Shown here: positions 43,963-52,498 of the stretch, piece by piece | How the letters are laid out: each line of letters begins with the position of its first letter | Numbering within the stretch: position 1 is the stretch's first letter | Assembly: GCA_938017795.1 (NCBI GenBank) | Contig: CALIJZ010000027.1 | Location: 29,233 to 93,232 of the forward strand | Origin: an uncultured Bacteriovoracaceae bacterium | GTDB lineage: Bacteria; Bdellovibrionota; Bacteriovoracia; Bacteriovoracales; Bacteriovoracaceae | Reading direction: 5' to 3' | DNA: 64,000 nt | Made by a program: the position numbers and the translations under genes | Notes under the pieces: generated by a model | The model's input: the letters and a program-made list of their open reading frames with translations, nothing else | Databases searched by the model: none | Told to the model about the DNA's origin: nothing

Positions 43963-44709
43963 ATGAAACGTCTTTTAGCAGTATTTTTAATATTACCGTT
44001 TATTTCTGGTTGTGGAGAATTCTCTCAAAGAGTTAAAGATTTAGTTATTAATACTTTAGCAATTGATAATGAGATGCACCTTGTTGGTACTACTTCTCTA
44101 GATTTAGGAGGAATAGTTTTGCCTAATATTAATCATGAAATTATTCATCCAAGCCTTGGTAAATTAGGGCTCTTGAGTATTCATGGTGATAATCAAGTAA
44201 GTTTTCAACTAAATATTAGTGTTTTGACACCAAATTTAAATGTCTCGGATGCTATTTTACCAAATGGAAAAAAAGTTCCACTCATTGGAGATCTTCCAAC
44301 GGTTGTATTACCTGTAAAAGGAACTGGAGCATCGTTTTATATTACGCTTGCTAAGGGAGCTGCTGTTGTAGGTTTTGCACTACCATTTAAAAACTTTGGA
44401 GGAGAACTAGGAGAAGAGCTTGGCTCTTTCAGTGTTATTCCAACTTTTCAAGTAAAAGACTTTAAAGTTGCAGGTGGATTATTTTATAGTGAGAATCCAG
44501 GAGAGAGTGGCCTTGGAGCATTTATCGATATCAGCGATTTACTGGATAGGGCCTTTCCAAACACTGGGGTAGAACCACCAGTATTGGTTGAAGATGGTGA
44601 CTATGAATTAGATTATGAACAAAGTGTTTATAGCAAAGATGAACAGAAAGCATCTAGCAATTACTTAATTGATTTAAATAATGAGGGGAGAGTTTTAGAG
44701 CTTTATTAA
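43963..44709 (+). CDS. hypothetical lipoprotein
   Basis: A 248-residue protein with a clear lipobox (ISGC, Cys 17, after MKRLLAVFLILPF). The mature part is hydrophobic and beta-rich with repeated LGG/LPN/GKLG turns and a Pro-rich stretch (TVVLPVKGTGASFYITLAKG), then an acidic tail (EDGDYELDYE). No family recognised. AAGGAGG precedes the ATG with ideal spacing, so translation should be strong. It ends at the bidirectional terminator shared with rpsU. Confidence 0.65.
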   Translation: MKRLLAVFLILPFISGCGEFSQRVKDLVINTLAIDNEMHLVGTTSLDLGGIVLPNINHEIIHPSLGKLGLLSIHGDNQVSFQLNISVLTPNLNVSDAILPNGKKVPLIGDLPTVVLPVKGTGASFYITLAKGAAVVGFALPFKNFGGELGEELGSFSVIPTFQVKDFKVAGGLFYSENPGESGLGAFIDISDLLDRAFPNTGVEPPVLVEDGDYELDYEQSVYSKDEQKASSNYLIDLNNEGRVLELY

Positions 44710-44726
44710 ACTCTAAGAAAAATGCC

Positions 44727-44763
44727 AAAAAAAAAAGGCCTTACGAATGTAGGGCCTTTTTTT
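44727..44763. terminator. bidirectional Rho-independent terminator
   Basis: A run of A, then AAGGCC...GGGCCTT with a short loop and a run of eight T. It works in both directions and lies between the convergent lipoprotein and rpsU genes. Confidence 0.82.
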
Positions 44764-44782
44764 ATATATAAAGTAAAAGTTA

Positions 44783-45013
44783 TTATATTTTTTTAGAGTA
44801 TCTACTATTTTTACTATTATTTTTCTTTCTTCTTTTCTCTGCAGCTTCTAACTTTTCTTTCATTCTTACTGAAGGCTTCTGATAAGCTTCTCTTCTTCTA
44901 TATTCTTTTACGATTCCGTAGCTATCACAAAGTCTTTTAAACTTTCTAAGTGCTTTCTCAACTGGAAAACCGCTTCCGATTTCGATTTTAATGTTTTCAG
45001 GCTTTTTACCCAT
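44783..45013 (-). CDS. rpsU: 30S ribosomal protein S21
   Basis: A 76-residue basic protein with EKALRKFKRLCDSYGIVKEY and RRREAYQKPSVRMKEK, the S21 signature. The ATG at 45013 follows AAGGGG; an ATG at 45034 overlaps that site and would add seven untypical residues. S21 is absent from some bacterial phyla. It is not in its frequent rpsU-dnaG-rpoD context here. Confidence 0.95.
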   Translation of the reverse strand: MGKKPENIKIEIGSGFPVEKALRKFKRLCDSYGIVKEYRRREAYQKPSVRMKEKLEAAEKRRKKNNSKNSRYSKKI

Positions 45014-45054
45014 TTTATCCCCTTGATAAACCATAGTTCTTATCCCTTATCGTA

Positions 45055-45079
45055 TGTGTGATGTTGCAACTTAACACAC
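45055..45079. promoter_or_regulatory. operator-like dyad between rpsU and the TatT-like gene
   Basis: TGTGTGAT, then the perfect palindrome GTTGCAAC, then TTAACACAC. The outer TGTG/ACAC arms resemble CRP-type half sites, but the centre is off by one base. Candidate regulatory site for either divergent gene. Confidence 0.25.
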
Positions 45080-45208
45080 TTAGCAATAATTTGCCAAAAC
45101 AATTCAGGTTTTTTTTAAATTGACCTAGAATACATTTATACCACGGCTTTACATCCAATCAAGCTTTAGGCATATTTGACTCGTAAGTATTTAAAATTAG
45201 GTGGTTTT

Positions 45209-46096
45209 ATGATTAGGCTCTTACTCACTTTATTCACGGTTTTAACCCTATCTTGCTCAAGCACTTCAAGCTTAAACAGTAAAGCTTCCAGGTTTTCTAA
45301 AAAAATTAGTTTTCAACAATACGAAGAGACGATCGCTGAAGGGCTTAGTTTATGGAAAAATCGATACCGCAAGTCCAGTCTTTTAAAATTTATAGATAAG
45401 TTTGAAAGCTGTGCCGGAGCTTCAGAAGATTATGATTCTCAAATTTTGAGTAGATATAAAATCTATGAACGTCTAGGAAGGGCCTATTATTTATTGGGGT
45501 ATAATCATCAAAAGGATTTATCAAAAAGTAAAAAGTCTTGGCAACAAGGTGCAACTTGGGCAGAAAAAGCTCTCTACACAAATAATAGTTTTAAAGAAGC
45601 TGTGGGGAAATATGGAGAGTTCACTCCAGCCTTATCGAAGGTTCAAGACTATCAAATCGGGGCCCTTTATTGGTATTTAGCAAATATCGGGATGTGGTCT
45701 AAGAACTCAGGTGTATCAACAACTTTGAAATATATAAAATTGATCAAATCAATGCTAAAAAGAATTTCTCAAACTGATCCTAATTATCATTACGGTGGTT
45801 TGGATAGATATCGTGGAGCTTACTTTGCAGTACTTCCTAGTTATGCTGGAGGGAATATTAGAAAAAGTAGAGATCACTTTATCAAATCAATGAGAGTTGG
45901 ACCGGAATATTTAGGTACAAAGGTTCTTTATGCAATGATTTATGCTTTGAAAACTAGGAACAAACCTCTTTTTAAAAAATTAGTAACCGAGGTTGTTGAA
46001 GCACCTGCTGTTCATGATCCAGATATAAGAGCAGAAAATTTATTAGAAAAGAAAAAGGCTACGGCTCTCTTAAAGAAAATCAATGATCTATTTTAG
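45209..46096 (+). CDS. TatT-like TPR lipoprotein (TRAP-associated family)
   Basis: A 295-residue helical repeat protein with the TatT hallmarks ALYWYLANIGMWSKN, LLGYNHQKD and DPNYHYGGLDRYRGAYFA. In Treponema TatT is the periplasmic partner of a TRAP transporter binding protein. A lipoprotein signal is likely (MIRLLLTLFTVLTLSC, Cys 16). The ATG at 45209 is preceded by AGGTGG; a TTG at 45176 is the alternative. No TRAP binding protein or permease lies beside it. Instead it overlaps a small exported coiled-coil gene by 14 bases. Confidence 0.8.
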   Translation: MIRLLLTLFTVLTLSCSSTSSLNSKASRFSKKISFQQYEETIAEGLSLWKNRYRKSSLLKFIDKFESCAGASEDYDSQILSRYKIYERLGRAYYLLGYNHQKDLSKSKKSWQQGATWAEKALYTNNSFKEAVGKYGEFTPALSKVQDYQIGALYWYLANIGMWSKNSGVSTTLKYIKLIKSMLKRISQTDPNYHYGGLDRYRGAYFAVLPSYAGGNIRKSRDHFIKSMRVGPEYLGTKVLYAMIYALKTRNKPLFKKLVTEVVEAPAVHDPDIRAENLLEKKKATALLKKINDLF

Positions 46097-46373
46097 TTTT
46101 TTAATTTGCTCTTTAAGCTTTGCTCAAACACCTACAACTTTGAATGGTTTTAATACTTTTAAAAAGCGGTATGAAAAAAATATTCCCCATGATCCTAAAA
46201 AGCATACCATTTACTCTCAAGGTGGAGAAACTGAAATTAATAGAATTACTAATAATGAATTTGCTATTAACTTTTTGAAAAAAGAGCTTACTCAACTTAA
46301 ATCCGAATTAAAGGTTTTAAGTGAACGATTATTAAAACTAGAAAATAAAGAAACAAAAACAAATGAAAATTAA
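46083..46373 (+). CDS. small exported coiled-coil protein
   Basis: A 96-residue protein: short signal peptide (MIYFSFLICSLSFA), a charged linker, then a C-terminal heptad-like helix (FLKKELTQLKSELKVLSERL) suggesting a dimeric or trimeric coiled coil. It overlaps both the TatT-like gene upstream (14 bases) and the SRPBCC gene downstream (11 bases), so it belongs to that operon. No family recognised. Confidence 0.6.
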   Translation: MIYFSFLICSLSFAQTPTTLNGFNTFKKRYEKNIPHDPKKHTIYSQGGETEINRITNNEFAINFLKKELTQLKSELKVLSERLLKLENKETKTNEN

Positions 46374-46803
46374 CTTTGAAACTATTGTTACTTCTAAGTT
46401 AGACCACGTAGTGGATTCATTTAATTTAGAATTATTTCAAAAATTATCACCTCCGCTAGCAAAAATGAGAATGATTCAATTTGATGGGTGTTTAAAAGGT
46501 GATGAAGTTAAATTCACTATGTCTTTTTTAGGAATTGAACAGTACTGGCATAGTCTTATTCTTGATGATTATAAATCAGCTAATGAAGTGTACTTTATTG
46601 ATATTGGAAAAGATCTACCTTGGCCTATTAAGGCGTGGCACCATAAACATATAATGAAAACTGTTGATGGTGATAAGACGGCCATTATTGACGAAATTGA
46701 GTATGAATGCAATTCGGAACTATTAACCCTTGTTTTTAAACCTCTTTTAATAGGATACTTTTATTATAGAAAAATAATTTACAAGAAAGTATTTAATGTT
46801 TGA
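46363..46803 (+). CDS. SRPBCC/START-like ligand-binding protein
   Basis: A 146-residue cytoplasmic protein with the helix-grip pattern of the SRPBCC superfamily: a beta-strand start (MKINFETIVTSK), LPWPIKAWHHKHIMKTVDGD, then an IIDEIEYEC strand and a C-terminal amphipathic helix. The PWPIKxWxH segment is common in small bacterial members of unknown ligand. It is followed by a DedA gene overlapping by eight bases. Confidence 0.68.
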   Translation: MKINFETIVTSKLDHVVDSFNLELFQKLSPPLAKMRMIQFDGCLKGDEVKFTMSFLGIEQYWHSLILDDYKSANEVYFIDIGKDLPWPIKAWHHKHIMKTVDGDKTAIIDEIEYECNSELLTLVFKPLLIGYFYYRKIIYKKVFNV

Positions 46804-47464
46804 ATTTTTAGACCCAACAGTCATCGAAAATTTTTTTCTAAGCTACGCTTATTCACCAATGTATGTTTATGTAGGTGTCGTTGTTTTTATGTGTTTAAGT
46901 AGTTTAGGGTTTCCTCTTCCAGAGGAAGTCATATTAGTAAGTGCTGGCTTTATAGCATTTATGGCATTACACCCTGATGAATATCCGCCTCCAACTCCAG
47001 ACTCTGTAGGAGTCAATTATATTACGCTGGCAATGGTTTGTTTTGTTGCTGTTGTAGCTAGTGATTTTATTATTTACTGTATTGGAAAGTACTTTGGAGA
47101 AAGAGTGTTAAAAAGTGCATTTTTTTCTAAGATGCTAAGTACAAAAAATATTGATAAAATTGATAATTGGTATGATAAGTATGGAGCTTTGGTTTGTGGA
47201 CTTTTTAGATTCACTCCAGGTATCAGATTCCCGGGCCATATGAGTTGTGGGATGATGGGTGTGAAGTGGTGGAAGTTCCTAGCTGTTGATGGAGCTGCTG
47301 CTTTAATTTCTGTGCCAACTCAAGTCATTCTAGTGGCCCTTTATGGTAAAGTAATTCTTGAAAAAATTAGGCCTTATAAAATGGTCTTCTTTGGTATTAT
47401 TGCTTTAGTAATTCTATTTTATTTATTTAAGCACTTTTTTCTCTCCAAGAGACAATCTTCCTAA
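46796..47464 (+). CDS. DedA-family membrane protein
   Basis: A 222-residue polytopic protein with the DedA/VTT pattern: a glycine/proline-containing re-entrant start (SSLGFPLPEEVILVSAGF), the GKYFGERVL segment and FRFTPGIRFPGHMSCGMMG with the functionally important arginines. DedA proteins are linked to lipid scrambling, undecaprenyl-phosphate recycling and proton-driven homeostasis. It has four or five hydrophobic segments. It belongs to the TatT-SRPBCC run and is followed by exbB after 45 bases. Confidence 0.88.
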   Translation: MFEFLDPTVIENFFLSYAYSPMYVYVGVVVFMCLSSLGFPLPEEVILVSAGFIAFMALHPDEYPPPTPDSVGVNYITLAMVCFVAVVASDFIIYCIGKYFGERVLKSAFFSKMLSTKNIDKIDNWYDKYGALVCGLFRFTPGIRFPGHMSCGMMGVKWWKFLAVDGAAALISVPTQVILVALYGKVILEKIRPYKMVFFGIIALVILFYLFKHFFLSKRQSS

Positions 47465-47509
47465 TCTTACTTATAATTAAGGGTAGCACTTTAATGGGAG
47501 TTTAGACTT

Positions 47510-48034
47510 ATGAGATTAATCGATTATGTACACCAAGGTGGATTGATTATGTATATTTTGGTGATTTTAAATATCATTGGAATTACGATTATCTTTTGGA
47601 AAATATTCTCTCTTTATAGTTATAAAAATAGACTTGATTCAATAGCTAAATTCATTGCTGATGGATTTAAAAAGAAGACTTCAACTGCCTCTATGGGAGA
47701 GACCCTTAAGCATTCACTTGTTAAAGATGAAGTTGATAATGAAATGAGTAAATTAGAGTCTGGGCTAAATACGGTTAAAATTATTGCCTCAGTTGCTCCA
47801 CTTCTTGGGCTACTTGGAACTGTTATTGGGATCTTAGGTGCCTTTGATGTTATTTCAAAAAAAGGCTTAAGTGACCCTTCTTTATTTGCTGGAGGAATTT
47901 CTCTTGCACTAATTACAACAGTTGGAGGGTTAATCGTTGCAATCCCACATCTAATTGGTCACAACTACTTGGTAAGAGCAATTGATAAGATACAAGCAAA
48001 ACTAGAAGATAAAGTATTTTCTAAGGTATTTTAA
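47510..48034 (+). CDS. exbB: ExbB/TolQ/MotA-family proton channel subunit
   Basis: A 174-residue inner-membrane protein. Three hydrophobic segments: about 10-33 (GGLIMYILVILNIIGITIIF), 85-115 (KIIASVAPLLGLLGTVIGIL) and 130-155 (ISLALITTVGGLIVAIPHLI), matching ExbB/TolQ. It is short compared with E. coli ExbB (244). It forms a proton-driven motor with ExbD; the TAATG overlap couples the two. GGGAG precedes the ATG. No TonB or TolA is visible nearby, so the driven partner is unknown. Confidence 0.88.
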   Translation: MRLIDYVHQGGLIMYILVILNIIGITIIFWKIFSLYSYKNRLDSIAKFIADGFKKKTSTASMGETLKHSLVKDEVDNEMSKLESGLNTVKIIASVAPLLGLLGTVIGILGAFDVISKKGLSDPSLFAGGISLALITTVGGLIVAIPHLIGHNYLVRAIDKIQAKLEDKVFSKVF

Positions 48035-48429
48035 TGGCCAGAAAAAAAAGAGAATTCATTACTCCTGATTTAACTCCATTGATTGATGTGGTGTTTTTAT
48101 TATTAATTTTTTTTCTAGTATCAAGTGTATTTAAAAAAGATGAATATGCTCTTTTATTGAATTTACCAGTTACTCAGGAAGGTGAAGGGGCCCAAAATAA
48201 AGCCGAGGAAATCACTATAGAAATAAATAAAGATTCTTACGCTATAAATAAAGAGTCTGTTTCTATCTCCGAGCTTATTACTAAACTAAATAGTTATGAA
48301 CCTAGTATAGTCGTAAATATTAGAGCTGATCAGGAAAGTCCCTATAAAAGATTAATAAAAGTTTTAGAAACACTCCAAAGTCAGAAAAAAGAAAATATAT
48401 CATTAATCACCGAAAAAGAATCAAAATAA
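48034..48429 (+). CDS. exbD: ExbD/TolR-family biopolymer transport protein
   Basis: A 131-residue bitopic protein with the ExbD/TolR membrane helix carrying the essential Asp (DLTPLIDVVFLLLIFFLVSS, Asp 18) and a short periplasmic domain. The start overlaps the exbB stop by one base. Together they transduce proton-motive force to an envelope partner. A weak terminator-like hairpin follows. Confidence 0.9.
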   Translation: MARKKREFITPDLTPLIDVVFLLLIFFLVSSVFKKDEYALLLNLPVTQEGEGAQNKAEEITIEINKDSYAINKESVSISELITKLNSYEPSIVVNIRADQESPYKRLIKVLETLQSQKKENISLITEKESK

Positions 48430-48464
48430 ACAATTACTTACAAACAAGCCCTTTGATTGACCAA

Positions 48465-48489
48465 AAGAATCTGAAGCCTCAGAATTTTT
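48465..48489 (+). terminator. weak terminator after exbD
   Basis: TCTGA-AGCC-TCAGA (48470-48483) forms a short five-base-pair hairpin flanked by A-rich sequence and followed by ATTTTT. It is 40 bases after the exbD stop and about 30 before the protease ATG. Confidence 0.4.
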
Positions 48490-48518
48490 AAATAACTTTA
48501 ACAAAAAAGGTTTTCAGG

Positions 48519-50075
48519 ATGAATACTATTAAATTTCTAATTTTAGTTTTTACTTTCTCTAGTTTCTCAAACGTTCTAGCAATTCTTGATTCGGGTGTAG
48601 ATTATAAGCACGCAGAATTGATTGATAAGATGTGGACCAACCCTAATGAGGTGGAAGGTAACAGAAGGGATGATGATAAAAACGGTTACCGTGATGATTA
48701 TTATGGTTGGAACTTTGCGAGCTCCACTGGTGAAATTATTAATTATGACTATTTAGGTACATTTTCAAAAGATCCTCATCGGTTATTTAAAATTCAAGCA
48801 GAGATACTTAGTAACGGCTTTCCATCTTCAGCTCTAGGTTGTTATTGTGCTCAAGAAAATCCAAAGTGTTCTGGAATTAACTATGGTGATATTTATGCCA
48901 ACTCTAAATTAGTAGAAGATGACTTTAAATGGATCTGTTCAAAAAGATCAGACAAAGAATTCAATGCTGAGATGGGAAAATTTGGAAACTTTATTCATGG
49001 GACCCACGTTGCTCATATTGCATCAAGACTTTCTCCTGAATCAAAAGTTATGGGCTTAAAGCTTATTCCAACTGAAATAGGTGAAGTTCAGTCTTGGATG
49101 GTAAATGTATTTAAGCAATCTTATAAAAACAAAAAATACTTTGAAGGTAGTGTTAAGAAAAAAGACAGCACTAGAGAGAAGTTATTAAAAAACCTCTTGG
49201 GTCGTCTTGCTGGATTACAAACTGGAATGTTAACTGAAGCATTTGATTATATAAGAGAGCATAAAGTTTCAGTTGTTAACGGATCATTTGGAACTCCTTT
49301 TGAAGGAATAAAAATGTTTTCTGATAACGCTTTTAGAGTGATCTTTTTTAGAAAGCCTACAAAAGAAGAGTCTGATAAATATGCAAGACATTATTTTTCA
49401 GTTCAACTTGAGATTTTATCAAAATCAATAGCACAAGCTGAAGATACTTTATGGGTATTTGCTTCTGGAAACAGTGCAAGTAATAATGATTTATATCCAA
49501 GTTCACCAACAAATATTGATCTACCTAATGTTATATCTGTAGCCGCTACTTTGAATTATTCATCTCTAGCGAGCTTTTCAAATTATGGACATAAAATGGT
49601 TGATGTCGGAGCACCTGGAGTGGTGATCAAAGCAGCTATTCCTTCACAAAGTCACGATGAGTTTATTCAAGTGAGCGGAACGTCTCAAGCTTCACCATTT
49701 GTAGCTGGAGTTGCAGCCAAGGTTAGATTAACTAATAGCAAGCTAACACCAGCTGAAGTTAAGAAAATCATCGTTTCAACAATTGATGAGAAAGGCTTTA
49801 TGAATGGAAAAACAAAATATGCTGGAGTAGTAAATGATACAAGAGCTATTAAGGCTGGGACATTATCTCTTACAAATAAGTTAGATAAAGCAATCTCTTT
49901 AGCTCAATCTAAGGTGAAAAATAAGGCCAGTACAATGAGTAAATCTATGCGTGTTAAAACAACTGATGCGGTAGCTGGATATATGCCAGACTTAACTCAT
50001 GATAAGCAAACTCAGGCCAATATGAATAAGCTTATCAGCCAGATGGCAACGCAAATGGTTAAGCGTTTAAAATAA
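48519..50075 (+). CDS. subtilisin-family (S8) serine protease without prodomain
   Basis: A 518-residue protease with an intact triad: Asp 24 in ILDSGVDYKH, His 160 in IHGTHVAHIAS and Ser 389 in SGTSQASPFVAG. The hydrophobic N-terminus (MNTIKFLILVFTF...) runs directly into the catalytic strand, leaving no prodomain and no space for signal cleavage before Asp 24. About 135 residues separate Asp and His (about 32 in subtilisin), including a Cys-rich insert (GCYCAQENPKCSG and KWICSK). A C-terminal helical tail of about 80 residues follows. Probably exported or membrane-held. Confidence 0.88.
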   Translation: MNTIKFLILVFTFSSFSNVLAILDSGVDYKHAELIDKMWTNPNEVEGNRRDDDKNGYRDDYYGWNFASSTGEIINYDYLGTFSKDPHRLFKIQAEILSNGFPSSALGCYCAQENPKCSGINYGDIYANSKLVEDDFKWICSKRSDKEFNAEMGKFGNFIHGTHVAHIASRLSPESKVMGLKLIPTEIGEVQSWMVNVFKQSYKNKKYFEGSVKKKDSTREKLLKNLLGRLAGLQTGMLTEAFDYIREHKVSVVNGSFGTPFEGIKMFSDNAFRVIFFRKPTKEESDKYARHYFSVQLEILSKSIAQAEDTLWVFASGNSASNNDLYPSSPTNIDLPNVISVAATLNYSSLASFSNYGHKMVDVGAPGVVIKAAIPSQSHDEFIQVSGTSQASPFVAGVAAKVRLTNSKLTPAEVKKIIVSTIDEKGFMNGKTKYAGVVNDTRAIKAGTLSLTNKLDKAISLAQSKVKNKASTMSKSMRVKTTDAVAGYMPDLTHDKQTQANMNKLISQMATQMVKRLK

Positions 50076-50089
50076 GAATCAAAAATCAA

Positions 50090-50124
50090 GAAATGACTAG
50101 GCGAGTTAATCGCCCAGTCATTTC
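50090..50124 (+). other. 15-bp hairpin after the S8 protease, no U-tract
   Basis: GAAATGACT-A-GGCGA (50090-50104) pairs with TCGCC-C-AGTCATTTC (50110-50124): 14 of 15 positions pair around a GTTAA loop. It starts 14 bases after the protease stop and is followed by ATGTATATC. Confidence 0.65.
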
Positions 50125-50191
50125 ATGTATATCTTTCATAGTACTCAGTTTGTAATCGTCATAAAGTGAGTCATTTTATAGTTTAAAACTA

Positions 50192-52498
50192 ATGAAGCAG
50201 ACATTTCTTAATTTCATTATTAGCTCGCCTAAAAAATCAATTTTTTTCAGTATATTATTCATTCTTACTTCTTTAATAGGTTATTTCAATATTCAGTCAG
50301 ATTTCACTTATCAAGTTTGGTATGACCAAGATAATCCTGGGTTAAATCAGTTCAAAGAGTTTGAATCAAAGTTTGGAAATGATGACACAATTCTTATCTC
50401 TATTCATTCAAAAAATGGCATCTTTAATACTCAGACTTTAAATAAAATAAAAAAATTAAGCCAAGAATTAAACCTAGTCCAGGATATCTTAAGAGTTGAT
50501 TCCATTCTCGATTACCCTGAAATTAAGAGTTTAGATAATGATATAATTATTGATTCATTTATCGATGAAGAAAAAATTAATGATTTAAATGAAATTGAAT
50601 TTGAAAAAATTAAATCTAAAGCAATAAAAGATGATAATATTAAAAATTGGTTTGTTAGCGAAGATGGAACTTTAAGTGTTTTAACGGCTACCATGAGACC
50701 TGGATTTGATAATCCACCACCATATGTTGAAATTGATAGAAAGATTGAAGCATTATTACAAAGCTATTCAGATGATAACATCTCGCTCTACAGGGCCGGG
50801 GCTGTTACCCTGACTAGATTTTACAAAGATGCTACTTTTAGAGATATCTCGGTCGTTGTTCCAACAGTGATAGGTATTTTTATACTTATCTTATTTTATC
50901 TCTACAGAAGCTATTATTGTGTTTTACTTACTTTTTCATTGCTTATCTTAAGTGATGTCATGATGATGGGGTATTCTTTTTTATTAGGATTTAAGATTAA
51001 TACACTATCGAGTGCATCCCCAACTGTTCTTCTAACAGTTGCCATGGCAGATGCTATTCATATTTTAACTTGTTTTTTTATAGGGCTAGAAAAATTTGAA
51101 AATAAAGAAGAAGCCTTAAAATACTCACTTGATAAAAATTATTATCCTACACTTTTAACAACTCTCACTACTGCTGTAGGGTTTCTAAGCTTTGGAATTG
51201 CAGAAATTGTTCCCATTGCATGGATGGGAATAGGGGTGGCTATCGGAGTAGTTTGTGCTTGGGTTTTATCATTTACACTTTTTGCTCCCTTATTACTTCT
51301 TGGTTTTAAAGTTAAGAAAAAGGTGGATGCCAAACAGCAATCTTTTCAATTAGCTAGTTTAAGTCAGTTTATTACTGAAAATGCTAAGCTCATTGTTTTA
51401 CTAGGATGTATTCTAATGGGGTGGGGATTATATTTTGGATCCAAGTTAGAGATTAATATGGAACCTATGAGCCAGTTTAAAGACGATCATTATTTAGTAA
51501 GAACTTCTAAATTTATAAAATCTAAGTTAGGAGCAGTGAACTCATTTGAGATTATGATTAATACTCCCGAAGAAGACGGCATCAAAGATCCTGTTTTTTT
51601 AAATAAGATTCAAGAATTTCAATCTTGGTTAGAGTCTCAACCTAAGGTGACTAATACAACTTCTATTTTAAATATTTTAAAAAATATCAATAAGGCATTG
51701 AATTCTGATGATATGAAGTTTCATAAAATCCCTGATACAAAAAAACAAGTAGCTGAAGAATTACTGCTTTATCAATTCAGTGTTCCTGAAGGTAAGGATA
51801 TTACAAACCTTACGAGCATCAAGAATGATTCACTTAGAATACAAGGGCGATGGGATATTAATTCTTCAAAAGAAGGATTAAAGATAACGGATGATATTAG
51901 GCTAAAACTTGGACGACTTGGTCTGGATGGAACGGTCACGGGCAAGTCTCCATTAATGTTTGGTTTAGTCTCAGCAATTGTAAAGACTCTTGGTTCATCA
52001 TTTCTGATGGCAGTGATTTGTATTGGAATTATGCTGATTATTATTTTGAAATCAATTCGAATGGGACTTGTCTCTTTGATTCCCAATCTCCTTCCTATTA
52101 TTATAGGAGCAGCGGTGTTTTATTTTATTGGCTCTGATATTGATTTAGGAGTAGTATTAGTTGCGAGTGTGTGTTTAGGGATTGCAGTTGATGATTCAAT
52201 ACATTTTTTATTTCAATACAAGAAAAACAAAGAAAGTGGTTTAAGTATTGAAGATAATTTTACAAATATTTTTAATTATACTTTACCATCATTAACTTTT
52301 ACAACGTTCTTGCTCTTTATAGGATTTGGGAGTTTTTTCCTTGCCGATTATATTCCAAACCTTAAGTTTGGTTTAATGACGGCATTGATTTTATTATTGG
52401 CCTTACTTGCTGATATCTTCTTTTTACCAGCTGTTTTATACCTAGCTGATAAAGAAAAAGAGCCAGCCTTTTCAACTGAAAAATCAAAGCAATCTTAA
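50192..52498 (+). CDS. RND-superfamily exporter (MMPL type)
   Basis: A 768-residue inner-membrane protein with two repeated halves. Each half has one N-terminal membrane helix (FSILFILTSLIGYFNI near residue 20), a large periplasmic loop and then five membrane helices. Family motifs are VAMADAIHILTCFFIGLE and LGIAVDDSIHFLFQYKK (proton-relay Asp). MMPL-type exporters move lipids, hopanoids or large hydrophobic molecules to the periplasm. No membrane-fusion protein or outer-membrane factor is adjacent. No clear Shine-Dalgarno sequence. Its stop overlaps the convergent NamZ gene. Confidence 0.88.
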   Translation: MKQTFLNFIISSPKKSIFFSILFILTSLIGYFNIQSDFTYQVWYDQDNPGLNQFKEFESKFGNDDTILISIHSKNGIFNTQTLNKIKKLSQELNLVQDILRVDSILDYPEIKSLDNDIIIDSFIDEEKINDLNEIEFEKIKSKAIKDDNIKNWFVSEDGTLSVLTATMRPGFDNPPPYVEIDRKIEALLQSYSDDNISLYRAGAVTLTRFYKDATFRDISVVVPTVIGIFILILFYLYRSYYCVLLTFSLLILSDVMMMGYSFLLGFKINTLSSASPTVLLTVAMADAIHILTCFFIGLEKFENKEEALKYSLDKNYYPTLLTTLTTAVGFLSFGIAEIVPIAWMGIGVAIGVVCAWVLSFTLFAPLLLLGFKVKKKVDAKQQSFQLASLSQFITENAKLIVLLGCILMGWGLYFGSKLEINMEPMSQFKDDHYLVRTSKFIKSKLGAVNSFEIMINTPEEDGIKDPVFLNKIQEFQSWLESQPKVTNTTSILNILKNINKALNSDDMKFHKIPDTKKQVAEELLLYQFSVPEGKDITNLTSIKNDSLRIQGRWDINSSKEGLKITDDIRLKLGRLGLDGTVTGKSPLMFGLVSAIVKTLGSSFLMAVICIGIMLIIILKSIRMGLVSLIPNLLPIIIGAAVFYFIGSDIDLGVVLVASVCLGIAVDDSIHFLFQYKKNKESGLSIEDNFTNIFNYTLPSLTFTTFLLFIGFGSFFLADYIPNLKFGLMTALILLLALLADIFFLPAVLYLADKEKEPAFSTEKSKQS

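Noticed and set aside
44819..44860. Poly-A/T tracts near rpsU as a possible phase-variable repeat
   Set aside because: They are mixed tracts in Lys-rich codons of a ribosomal protein and are not uniform repeats.
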